Below, piece after piece: positions 1 through 5,305 of a stretch of 5,305 nucleotides of DNA. The notes beneath the pieces are model-generated. The model was given only the letters and a program-made list of their open reading frames with translations, was not told the origin of the DNA and searched no databases. Position numbers and translations under genes: made by a program. Origin of the DNA: an uncultured Chloroflexota bacterium (GTDB lineage Bacteria > Chloroflexota > Dehalococcoidia > UBA3495); assembly GCA_913031095.1 (NCBI GenBank), contig CAJWGH010000090.1:1-5305 (forward strand), read 5' to 3'. Positions within the stretch are counted from its first letter, which is position 1; each line of letters begins with the position of its first letter.

Positions 1-80
1 CAGAAAAACCCCTACGACTGCCTAAAACCCACTCTTGACCAAAACCAATCTGCTCACCCAAATGGAACTTGGTTAGTCTG
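1..80. other. intergenic sequence downstream of the prenyl synthase, no gene seen
   Basis: These bases follow the TAG of the leftward operon. They are rich in A and C runs on the plus strand. No open frame, tRNA-like cloverleaf or strong hairpin is seen. The best minus-strand hairpin is only six base pairs (43-48 with 69-74) with a 20-base loop, too weak to call a terminator. Confidence 0.6.
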
Positions 81-1064
81 CTAGCTCCGTCGGGCGGTTA
101 TGTAGTCGGATAGGTCTATCAAGGACTGTTTAGCGGCACAGTCAGGCAGCGTTAGCAGGGCCTGGCGGGCCTTGTCGCTATAGTCCTGTACCACCTGTTC
201 GCAGTCGGGGAGGATGGTCGAATCGTTGATAACATCAACCACTTTTTGCAGCTTGCGGTCATTGGTGCGGTCTTTGAACAGCGATTGCACCAGGTCATCA
301 TTGGGATAACGCTCCATCAACATGATGGTCGGCAAAGTCAGAACTCCATTCAGTAGATCGTTCCCTACCGGCTTTCCGAGATTAGACGCCTCGCCTTGGA
401 AATCCAGTAGGTCGTCGCGCACTTGGAACGCCATGCCGATGTTGTAGCCGTAGTCGCGCAATGCTTCGACTTCGTTCTCGGGCGCTTCACTCAGAACAGC
501 GCCCGACTCACTGGCGGTGCAGAACAGCGACGCCGTCTTACGGTAGATGCGGTCTCGATATATATCCCTGGCCTGAGAGGCGTCGAAGGATGTGTAATAC
601 TCCATCAACTGCCCGCTAGCCAGTTCCATGATCGTCTCGGAAAACCGGCGGATCACCCGAATGTTGTTGGTGTCGCAGACAAAGGTGGCCGAGGTGGCGA
701 AAACATAGTCTCCGAAGAGCACCGCCACATGGGGGCTCCAGGTGTTGCTGACGGTCGCCCGGCCGCGGCGCAGTGGCGAGTTGTCCACTGTGTCGTCATG
801 AATCAAGGTGGCCAGGTGCAGAAGCTCCACTGCGCTGGCCATGATGATGGGACGTTCCTCGTCGTGGGGGTGAAACTGGGCTGCCAACAAAGTTATGGCT
901 GGACGAACCCGTTTGCCGCCACCGTCAGTCACGTATTGCAGCAACGGTTGGACTGGAGAAGTCTCCGTTTCCGCCAGGCTGCGAAGTCTGTCATCTACTC
1001 TGGCCAGTCCGTCTTGGACCGGAGAGTAGATGGATGCTGTGCGTTCGTCTAGGCCGTGGAGCAT
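81..1064 (-). CDS. trans-polyprenyl diphosphate synthase (medium/long-chain, class I isoprenyl synthase)
   Basis: The 327-residue product belongs to the all-trans polyprenyl synthase family, which condenses isopentenyl diphosphate onto an allylic diphosphate. Visible motifs, in order: GGGKRVRP at residues 48-55 (IPP binding), the first Asp-rich motif DDTVD at 90-94 followed by RRGR near 99, GDYVFA at 118, GQ at 141-142, KT at 166-167, Q214, and the second Asp-rich motif DDLLD at 217-221 followed by GKPVGNDL at 230. The residues five and four positions before DDTVD are Ala and Thr rather than bulky aromatics, as in E. coli IspB. This suggests a product longer than FPP or GGPP, probably a quinone side chain (inference). 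I chose the ATG one base after the metG stop. A TTG at 1091 would add nine residues and overlap metG by 26 bases. The length is normal for the family. The exact chain length, hence the symbol (ispB, hepT and others), cannot be settled. Confidence 0.93.
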   Translation of the reverse strand: MLHGLDERTASIYSPVQDGLARVDDRLRSLAETETSPVQPLLQYVTDGGGKRVRPAITLLAAQFHPHDEERPIIMASAVELLHLATLIHDDTVDNSPLRRGRATVSNTWSPHVAVLFGDYVFATSATFVCDTNNIRVIRRFSETIMELASGQLMEYYTSFDASQARDIYRDRIYRKTASLFCTASESGAVLSEAPENEVEALRDYGYNIGMAFQVRDDLLDFQGEASNLGKPVGNDLLNGVLTLPTIMLMERYPNDDLVQSLFKDRTNDRKLQKVVDVINDSTILPDCEQVVQDYSDKARQALLTLPDCAAKQSLIDLSDYITARRS

Positions 1065-1065
1065 A

Positions 1066-2754
1066 TTATTCTTCGGAGGCCCCGATACCAAGTTTCTGGA
1101 CCTCTTCTTCGATTAATTCGGGATCCAGCTTAGTATACAGCGGCGAGGGCTGGCGCAGGTCTGCCCCGGCCTTGATGCCGACAACGATGGTATCGAAGTC
1201 CCAAGCGCCTTCTTCGATAGGGCCGTCGAATCCCAGAAATTCGTGGACTTTCTGGGAGCTGAAGGGCATGAATGGATAGAGGATGGTCTTCAGGCAGTTG
1301 ATTGCCTGCATGGCCACGGTCAGGCTGGCGCCCGCCTGGTCCCGGTCTTCTTTGATGGACTTCCAAGGGGCCTTGGTGTCCAGGTAGCGGTTGGCTTCCT
1401 GGGCAAGGCCGAATGCCTGGGTCACGGCCGCCTTGAATCGGCAGTTATAGAGACTTTCGTCCACTGATTCCATGGTCTCCCGGGCGGCGCGCAACAAGCC
1501 TTCGTCGACCTCATCCAGCGACTGGATGCCGGGGACCTTGCCGTCGAAGTTCCGGTAGGTGAATGAGAGAACCCGGTTGACCAGGTTACCGTAGGTCGCC
1601 ACCAATTCTTCGTTGTTGCGACGGACGAACTCGGACCAGGAGAAATCTGAGTCTCCTGACTCGGGCATGTTGATCGACAGCAGGTACCGCAGGGGGTCGG
1701 GGTCGTATCTCTCAAGGTAGTCGGGCAACCAGACGGCCCAGTTCTGGCTGGTGGAGAATTTCCGGTTCTCCAGACTCAGGAACTCGTTGGCGGGAACGTC
1801 GTAGGGCAGGCTCAGGCCGTTGTCGTAGGCCATGATGATCGCCGGCCAGATGATGCTGTGGAAGGGGATGTTGTCCTTGCCGATGAAGTAGTAGCTCTTG
1901 GTGGCGGGGTTTTTCCAGAAGTCTTCCCAGCTTCCGCCGTGGTGATCGGCCCACTCGACGGCCGCCGACAGGTAGCCGATGACCGCCTCGAACCAAACGT
2001 AGATGCGTTTGGAGTCATAGCCATCTAACGGCAGGGGCACTCCCCAGGAGAGGTCCCGGGAGATTGCCCGATCTTTGAGACCGTCGCGGAGAAACTGGCG
2101 GGTGAAGTTCTTGACGTTGTTACGCCAGTGGTCCTGCTTCTCCACCCACTCCAAGAGGGGTTTCTCGAAGGCCGACAACTTCAGGAAAAAGTGCTCCGAT
2201 TCGCGGAACTCCGGCGTCGCCCCGCAGATGGCACAGTGGGGATCATTCAGTTCTTGAGGGTCAAGGGTCTGGCCGCAGTTATCACATTGGTCGCCCCTAG
2301 CGCGGGTGTGTCCGCAGTGGGGGCAGGTGCCTTCCACATAGCGGTCGGGCAGGTAGCGGTCGCACTGGGCGCAGTAGGCCAGCAGCATGTTGTCGGTATA
2401 GATGTAGCCCTTGTCGTACAGCGACTTAAATACGTCGTGGACCACTTTCTCGTGGTTCTCGGTATTGGTGGTGGTGAACAAGTCGAAGGTGATGCCCAGT
2501 TTCTGCCAGGACTCCAAGAACATCGCGTGGTAACGCTCGACGACTTCCTGGGGAGTGATGCTTTCCTGGTCAGCCCGGATGGTGATAGGAGTGCCGTGGG
2601 TGTCGCTGCCGGAGACCATCAAGACATCGTTGCCCTTCATGCGATGGTAACGGGCGAATATGTCGGCGCTAAGGTAGCAGCCGGCGATATGACCGAGGTG
2701 AAGTGGACCGTTGGCATAGGGCCAAGCAACAGCCACAAAGATACGTTCAGGCAA
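1066..2754 (-). CDS. metG: methionine--tRNA ligase (MetRS)
   Basis: This cytoplasmic class I synthetase charges tRNA-Met using ATP and methionine. The 562 residues contain AWPYANGP then the HIGH motif HLGH at 19-22, and SGSDTHGTP near 48-56. Four CxxC pairs (128/131, 144/147, 157/160, 174/177) form the zinc-knuckle insertion. YVWFEAVIGY at 252-261 and KDNIPFHS at 293-300 line the methionine pocket. The KMSKS loop appears as KFSTS at 332-336. In the anticodon-binding helical domain, N390 (in NLVNR) and W464 (in KAPW) match the residues that read CAU in E. coli MetRS. The protein ends after that domain and lacks the C-terminal EMAPII-like tRNA-binding domain of the longer E. coli type. The start is TTG: the family-typical N-terminus begins there, and the frame hits TAA eight codons upstream with no ATG or GTG between. 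No clear Shine-Dalgarno is seen. It is first gene of a leftward operon with the prenyl synthase. Confidence 0.97.
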   Translation of the reverse strand: MPERIFVAVAWPYANGPLHLGHIAGCYLSADIFARYHRMKGNDVLMVSGSDTHGTPITIRADQESITPQEVVERYHAMFLESWQKLGITFDLFTTTNTENHEKVVHDVFKSLYDKGYIYTDNMLLAYCAQCDRYLPDRYVEGTCPHCGHTRARGDQCDNCGQTLDPQELNDPHCAICGATPEFRESEHFFLKLSAFEKPLLEWVEKQDHWRNNVKNFTRQFLRDGLKDRAISRDLSWGVPLPLDGYDSKRIYVWFEAVIGYLSAAVEWADHHGGSWEDFWKNPATKSYYFIGKDNIPFHSIIWPAIIMAYDNGLSLPYDVPANEFLSLENRKFSTSQNWAVWLPDYLERYDPDPLRYLLSINMPESGDSDFSWSEFVRRNNEELVATYGNLVNRVLSFTYRNFDGKVPGIQSLDEVDEGLLRAARETMESVDESLYNCRFKAAVTQAFGLAQEANRYLDTKAPWKSIKEDRDQAGASLTVAMQAINCLKTILYPFMPFSSQKVHEFLGFDGPIEEGAWDFDTIVVGIKAGADLRQPSPLYTKLDPELIEEEVQKLGIGASEE

Positions 2755-2863
2755 GGGGAAATAACTCGTTACGATTTACGGATTTAGTGGGGATATTCTA
2801 TCATTGGGGGAGAGGGGAGTCCAAAGATCGGGGGTCTACGTTTAGTCTCCGCATTATGTCTGT
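2755..2863. other. divergent intergenic region between metG and the ilvBN leader
   Basis: This stretch holds the candidate metG promoter and its short leader but no coding frame with family features. It has G-rich patches (around 2788-2818 and 2830-2835) and no clear operator palindrome. The predicted transcription starts of the two operons lie about 110 bases apart and point away from each other, so the -35 boxes face one another with about 40 bases between. Confidence 0.55.
2795..2823 (-). promoter_or_regulatory. candidate promoter for the metG operon
   Basis: On the minus strand TGGACT (2818-2823, four of six matches to the -35 consensus) and TAGAAT (2795-2800, five of six to the -10) are separated by 17 bases. 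Transcription would start near 2788, leaving a 5' untranslated leader of about 34 bases before the TTG start. The position and spacing suit metG, but this is a consensus match only and the -35 box is weak. Confidence 0.35.
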
Positions 2864-2892
2864 TTGACAAGCCCCTACCCCACTGATACGCT
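2864..2892 (+). promoter_or_regulatory. predicted sigma70-type promoter of the ilvBN T-box leader
   Basis: A perfect -35 box TTGACA (2864-2869) is followed after 17 bases by TACGCT (2887-2892), which keeps the key T, A and final T of the -10. A TG at 2884-2885 gives an extended -10. The predicted start near 2899 lies about 18 bases before the first paired base of T-box stem I, the expected arrangement for a T-box transcript. The AT-rich TTAAAATAT just downstream (2900-2908) may ease melting but lacks a partner -35 at proper spacing. Confidence 0.6.
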
Positions 2893-2998
2893 TCTTGAGT
2901 TAAAATATCACGGAACCCGCTAAGAACGGGAGTAGTAAGGATACCCTGCCTGAGAGAGCCGGTGTTTGGTGTAAATCTGGTGGCAGTAGGGTCCCGAA

Positions 2999-3001
2999 CT
3001 C
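2999..3001 (+). promoter_or_regulatory. T-box specifier codon CTC (Leu)
   Basis: The triplet follows the conserved GAA on the 3' side of the stem I internal loop, and the typical CGGGAGC-like segment follows downstream. CUC pairs with the GAG anticodon of tRNA-Leu. The B. subtilis ilv-leu T-box also uses a leucine CUC specifier (known). A one-base shift would give TCG (Ser), which does not suit an ilvB leader. Confidence 0.85.
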
Positions 3002-3101
3002 GCCCGGGAGCGGCCCGCCTGAAATACCAGTAAGGCGCGGCGGTTGACACCGATATAAAGTCTTCGAGTGGCCAGTGGAGTAATGGACGCCGGCCAGAAG
3101 A

Positions 3102-3135
3102 AGGGTGGTACCACGGGAAACACAAGCCCGTCCCT
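3102..3135 (+). promoter_or_regulatory. T-box antiterminator with 7-base tRNA acceptor-binding bulge
   Basis: AGGG (3102-3105) pairs with CCCT (3132-3135). After the bulge TGGTACC (3106-3112), ACGGG (3113-3117) pairs with CCCGT (3127-3131), closing a nine-base loop. The 7-base bulge is the canonical UGGNACC. This helix uses the same bases (3127-3134) as the 5' arm of the terminator, so the two structures exclude each other. Confidence 0.95.
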
Positions 3136-3159
3136 TCCAGTGGGATGGGCTTTTTTATT
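3124..3159 (+). terminator. intrinsic terminator of the T-box (regulated attenuator)
   Basis: AAGCCCGTCCC (3124-3134) pairs with GGGATGGGCTT (3142-3152) in an 11-base-pair stem with one G-U pair and a seven-base loop, running into a T-rich tract (3151-3159). It forms when charged tRNA-Leu cannot stabilise the antiterminator, stopping transcription 33 bases before the ilvB start. A second run of six T (3164-3169) follows but has no hairpin of its own. Confidence 0.95.
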
Positions 3160-3179
3160 GGAATTTTTTAGGTGGAACT

Positions 3180-3183
3180 AAGG
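3180..3183 (+). promoter_or_regulatory. probable weak ribosome binding site of ilvB
   Basis: AAGG lies eight bases before the ATG at 3192. A better-looking AGGTGG (3170-3175) is 16 bases from the ATG, rather far, and no start codon lies at proper distance from it. Both sit outside the terminator stem, so control by the leader should be transcriptional rather than by hiding the ribosome site. Confidence 0.4.
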
Positions 3184-3191
3184 CTAACAAT

Positions 3192-4886
3192 ATGGAACTA
3201 ACCGGCGCTGAAATAGTCTGCGAAAGCCTTCTGAAAGAAAGCGCCGATGTGTGCTTTGGACTGCCGGGCGGAGCCGTGCTTCCTTTATACGGGGCCCTCT
3301 CCAGCTACCCGGCCATCCGCCACATCTTGGTGCGCCATGAGCAGGCCGCCGCCATGGCCGCTGACGGCTACGCCCGCGCCACCGGCAAGGTCGGCGTTTG
3401 TATCGCCACGTCTGGACCCGGCGCCACTAACCTGGTTACCGGCATCGCCTCCGCCCAGATGGACTCGGTCCCCCTGGTGGCGATCACCGGACAAGTGCCA
3501 AGGCCCGCCATCGGCACAGATGCATTCCAGGAAACAGACGTTACCGGCGTGACCCTACCGATAACTAAACACAACATGCTGGTCATGGAGGTTAAAGACG
3601 TGGCCCAGGCCATCCACGACGCATTCCACATCGCCCGCACCGGGCGCCCCGGCCCCGTTTTGGTGGATATTCCCAGAGACGTATTGCTGGGCGAGAAGAC
3701 GGAATTTATCTGGCCCACCGAAACCAAGCTGCCCGGCTACAAAATCCCGGGCGAGGCGCCAGATGACCAGGTCGCCGCCGCAGCCGAACTGATCAATAAA
3801 GCCCAGAAGCCGCTAATCATATCGGGCCACGGTGTGCTGATCTCACACGCCTACGGCCTGATGACCGAACTGGCAGAGAAGGCCCAGATCCCGGTGATAA
3901 CCACATTGTTGGGCATCAGCGCCATACCATCCGACCACGAACTGAACCTTGGCATGTCAGGCATGCACGGGATGGCTTACAACAACTTGGCCATTGACGA
4001 GGCCGACTTGATCATCGGCCTGGGTATGCGGTTCGACGACCGGGTGACCGGCCGGATATCGGCTTTCGCTCCAAATGCCAAGTTCGTCCATATAGACATC
4101 GACTCTTCAGAAGTCGATAAAAACATCAAGACCACCGCGGGCGTGGTCGGCGACCTGAAGGCGGTCCTGGGTCAATTGCTGCCCAAAATCGAGCCCAACG
4201 TCCATATCAACTGGCGCCGGCGCATCGACCAACTGAAGGTCGAGCACCCGTCGCATCTCGTCAGGAAGTCCGATGAACTCTTGCCCCAGTATGTGCTCAA
4301 ACGGTTGACCGAGGTCACCCAGGGCCGGGGCATCGTGGTCACTGGCGTGGGCATGCACCAGATGTGGGCCGCTCAGCACTGCAAGTTCAGCGAGCCCAAC
4401 ACCTTTGTCACTTCGGGCGGCCTGGGCACCATGGGATTCGAGGTCCCCGCCGCGCTAGGCGCACAAATAGGGCGTCCGGATACCACCGTTTGGTCGGTCT
4501 GCGGCGACGGCGGATTTCAGATGACCATGTGCGACATCGCCACCGCCGTGGAGAACCACGCCGAAGTCAAATTCGCAATCTTGAACAATAACTCCCTTGG
4601 CCTGGTCCATCAATTGCAGGAACTCTTCTTCGAGAAGGATTATGTGGCCAGCGAGTACTCGGCAAATCCCGACTTCGTTAAGATTGCCGATGCTTACGGC
4701 ATCCGAGGTATCCGCGTCACCAAACAGGAAGAGGTTGTCGATGCAGTCCAGCAGGCTATGGAGACCGCAGGCCCGGTCATCGTAGATTTCATCGTGAAGG
4801 AAGACGAGGGACTCTTCCCGTTCATCCCCAACGGCCAATCGGTCAAAGAGATGCTCGAAGAACCGGCGTTCGAAGAGATTGCCTGA
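3192..4886 (+). CDS. ilvB: acetohydroxyacid (acetolactate) synthase, large catalytic subunit
   Basis: This ThDP-, Mg- and FAD-dependent enzyme condenses two pyruvates to acetolactate, or pyruvate with 2-ketobutyrate, opening valine, leucine and isoleucine synthesis. The 564-residue length is typical. The N-terminal pyrimidine-binding domain (about 1-165) has FGLPGGAVLPLY at 22-33, the catalytic Glu50 in RHEQAAAMAADGYAR, TSGPGATN at 73-80 and GQVPRPAIGTDAFQET at 100-115. The central FAD-linked domain (about 190-325) has GLGMRFDDRVTGR at 276-288. The C-terminal ThDP-diphosphate domain has GDG at 438-440 and NNN at 465-467. The motif after it, normally LGMVRQWQ, reads LGLVHQLQ (469-476). This ATG gives the standard family N-terminus; the frame stays open upstream through the T-box to a GTG at 3105, but that start would lie inside the antiterminator. 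ilvN overlaps the stop by one base, which argues for the biosynthetic AHAS rather than a catabolic homologue or another ThDP enzyme. Confidence 0.96.
   Translation: MELTGAEIVCESLLKESADVCFGLPGGAVLPLYGALSSYPAIRHILVRHEQAAAMAADGYARATGKVGVCIATSGPGATNLVTGIASAQMDSVPLVAITGQVPRPAIGTDAFQETDVTGVTLPITKHNMLVMEVKDVAQAIHDAFHIARTGRPGPVLVDIPRDVLLGEKTEFIWPTETKLPGYKIPGEAPDDQVAAAAELINKAQKPLIISGHGVLISHAYGLMTELAEKAQIPVITTLLGISAIPSDHELNLGMSGMHGMAYNNLAIDEADLIIGLGMRFDDRVTGRISAFAPNAKFVHIDIDSSEVDKNIKTTAGVVGDLKAVLGQLLPKIEPNVHINWRRRIDQLKVEHPSHLVRKSDELLPQYVLKRLTEVTQGRGIVVTGVGMHQMWAAQHCKFSEPNTFVTSGGLGTMGFEVPAALGAQIGRPDTTVWSVCGDGGFQMTMCDIATAVENHAEVKFAILNNNSLGLVHQLQELFFEKDYVASEYSANPDFVKIADAYGIRGIRVTKQEEVVDAVQQAMETAGPVIVDFIVKEDEGLFPFIPNGQSVKEMLEEPAFEEIA
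4872..4877 (+). promoter_or_regulatory. ribosome binding site of ilvN inside the ilvB 3' end
   Basis: GAAGAG lies eight bases before the ilvN ATG and also encodes the last glutamates of IlvB. With the TGATG stop/start overlap, it points to translational coupling that would keep the two AHAS subunits in step. Confidence 0.5.
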
Positions 4887-5305
4887 TGACCCAAGCTAAC
4901 CAAACCGAACAACATACTTTGGTCGCCCTGGTGGAAGACAAACCGGGCGTTCTGACCAAGGTCGCCAGCATGTTCCGCCGGCGGGGATTCAACATAGCCA
5001 GCCTGGCCGTGGGCAACAGCGAGCAACCTGGCCTATCCCGAATGACTTTCGTAGTCAACGGCGACGAATACACGGTGGGCCAAGTGGTCAAGCAGATGGA
5101 CAAATTGATCGACGTAATAGAGGTAGCAGACATCACCAGCGAACGCATCGTCACCCGTGAATTGGCCTTGGTCAAGGTCAACACCAACCAGATGACCCGT
5201 GGCGAGATCATCCAGATCGTGAACCTATTCCGAGCCAACATCATCGACGTCAGCAGCGATTCGATGGTCATCGAAATCACCGGAGAATCGGACAAGATCA
5301 ACGCC
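4886..5305 (+). CDS. ilvN: acetohydroxyacid synthase, small regulatory subunit (3' end cut by window)
   Basis: The 140 visible residues match the AHAS regulatory subunit, which activates IlvB and carries feedback inhibition by valine or other branched-chain amino acids. The N-terminal ACT domain (about 10-83) shows HTLVALVEDKPGVLTKVASMF and then RRGFNIASLAVG. Gly21 and Asn36 correspond to Gly14 and Asn29 of E. coli IlvH, which contact valine; Asp18 stands where IlvH has Asn11. SRMTFVV at 51-57 and RELALVKV at 91-98 are also family hallmarks, the latter opening the C-terminal activation domain. The ATG overlaps the ilvB TGA (TGATG), so the two are one operon under the T-box. Family members usually have about 160-180 residues, so perhaps 20-40 are missing beyond the window. 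The catalytic-subunit partner is immediately upstream. Symbol could equally be ilvH. Confidence 0.95.
   Translation, partial: MTQANQTEQHTLVALVEDKPGVLTKVASMFRRRGFNIASLAVGNSEQPGLSRMTFVVNGDEYTVGQVVKQMDKLIDVIEVADITSERIVTRELALVKVNTNQMTRGEIIQIVNLFRANIIDVSSDSMVIEITGESDKINA

Larger units (their letters stand above)
2917..3159 (+). ncRNA. T-box riboswitch (tRNA-Leu sensing, CUC specifier) upstream of ilvB
   Basis: This cis-acting leader senses uncharged tRNA and controls read-through into ilvB. Stem I: CCGCT (2917-2921) pairs with AGCGG (3009-3013); AAGAA (2922-2926) opposite GG (3007-3008) forms the GA/K-turn motif; CGGG (2927-2930) pairs with CCCG (3003-3006). The specifier loop has AGTAGTAA on its 5' side and GAACTCG on its 3' side, so the specifier is CTC (2999-3001), leucine. 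Above it ACCC/GGGT and TGCC/GGCA pair, then comes the GAGAGA bulge (2952-2957) and the apical stem CCGG/CTGG with a TTTGGTGTAAA loop. Stem II is CGCCT (3016-3020) with AGGCG (3033-3037), enclosing GAAA and AGTA as in an S-turn. A small hairpin, CGGT/ACCG (3041-3052), may correspond to the IIA/B element. Stem III is TCTTC plus TGGCC (3061-3073) with GGCCA plus GAAGA (3092-3101). The antiterminator carries TGGTACC (3106-3112); its TGGT pairs with an ACCA tRNA end, consistent with the A discriminator of tRNA-Leu. Confidence 0.96.

Noticed and set aside
43..74. Possible terminator for the leftward operon (AACCAA/TTGGTT)
   Set aside because: The stem has only six mostly weak pairs and a 20-base loop, and the minus strand has only a short T run after it. 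No confident terminator can be called within the window.
423..1052. A 209-residue plus-strand open frame opposite the prenyl synthase
   Set aside because: It is an antisense shadow of the conserved prenyl synthase with low-complexity Gly/Val/His composition and no recognisable motif.
2128..2787. A 219-residue plus-strand open frame opposite metG
   Set aside because: It is the antisense shadow of a strongly conserved synthetase gene with biased third positions; no domain or ribosome site is visible.
2788..2835. G-rich runs in the divergent region as a quadruplex or operator
   Set aside because: The runs are irregular in length and spacing and do not form a clean four-tract motif or an inverted repeat.
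2853..2858. CATAAT on the minus strand as an alternative metG -10 box
   Set aside because: There is no -35-like sequence 16-18 bases upstream, and it would give a leader of about 90 bases without any structure to justify it.
2784..3125. A 113-residue minus-strand open frame across the intergenic region
   Set aside because: It is antisense to the T-box leader, rich in Pro, Arg and Ser with no recognisable motif, and its bases are fully explained by conserved RNA structure.
3105..3191. A 29-residue N-terminal extension of IlvB beginning at GTG 3105
   Set aside because: It would start inside the T-box antiterminator and translate through the terminator. The ATG at 3192 gives the normal family N-terminus (MELTGAEIVCESL).
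4843..5301. A 152-residue minus-strand open frame opposite ilvN
   Set aside because: The plus strand encodes a clear ACT-domain subunit here; the antisense frame is Ser/Thr/Leu-rich and featureless.

Overview
The window looks like bacterial chromosome of moderately high GC with a compact, housekeeping gene layout. It holds two divergent operons separated by a regulatory region of about 440 bases. The MetRS type (opening motif AWPYANGP, KFSTS signature loop), a T-box-controlled ilvBN operon and the codon bias fit Chloroflexota, for example a Dehalococcoidia or SAR202-like lineage. An actinobacterial or other relative cannot be excluded from sequence alone, so this placement is an inference.

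Left part, minus strand: metG (methionyl-tRNA synthetase, 1066-2754, TTG start) is followed after one base by a trans-polyprenyl diphosphate synthase gene (81-1064, ATG start). The two are almost certainly co-transcribed. Bases 1-80 lie downstream of this operon and hold no gene or convincing terminator.

Middle part, 2755-3191: a weak predicted metG promoter faces left. A good predicted promoter (TTGACA, 17-base spacer, extended -10) faces right and drives a complete T-box riboswitch. Stem I, its K-turn/GA motif, specifier loop, AG-rich bulge, stem II, stem III, antiterminator with the 7-base UGGNACC bulge, and the competing terminator can all be paired by hand. The specifier codon is CUC (Leu), and the UGGU of the bulge matches a tRNA with discriminator A, as tRNA-Leu has.

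Right part, plus strand: ilvB (acetohydroxyacid synthase catalytic subunit, 3192-4886) overlaps by one base with ilvN (regulatory subunit, from 4886 and cut by the window end). Together they make acetolactate and acetohydroxybutyrate, the first committed intermediates of branched-chain amino acid synthesis. Transcription is predicted to respond to uncharged tRNA-Leu, and the enzyme to feedback through the ACT domain of IlvN.

This is mostly ordinary core metabolism; I do not see a new mobile, defence or secondary-metabolite system. The points most worth a second look are the natural substitutions in the conserved active-site motif of IlvB (Leu where Trp normally sits, plus an Asn at another herbicide-site position) and the complete leucine T-box.
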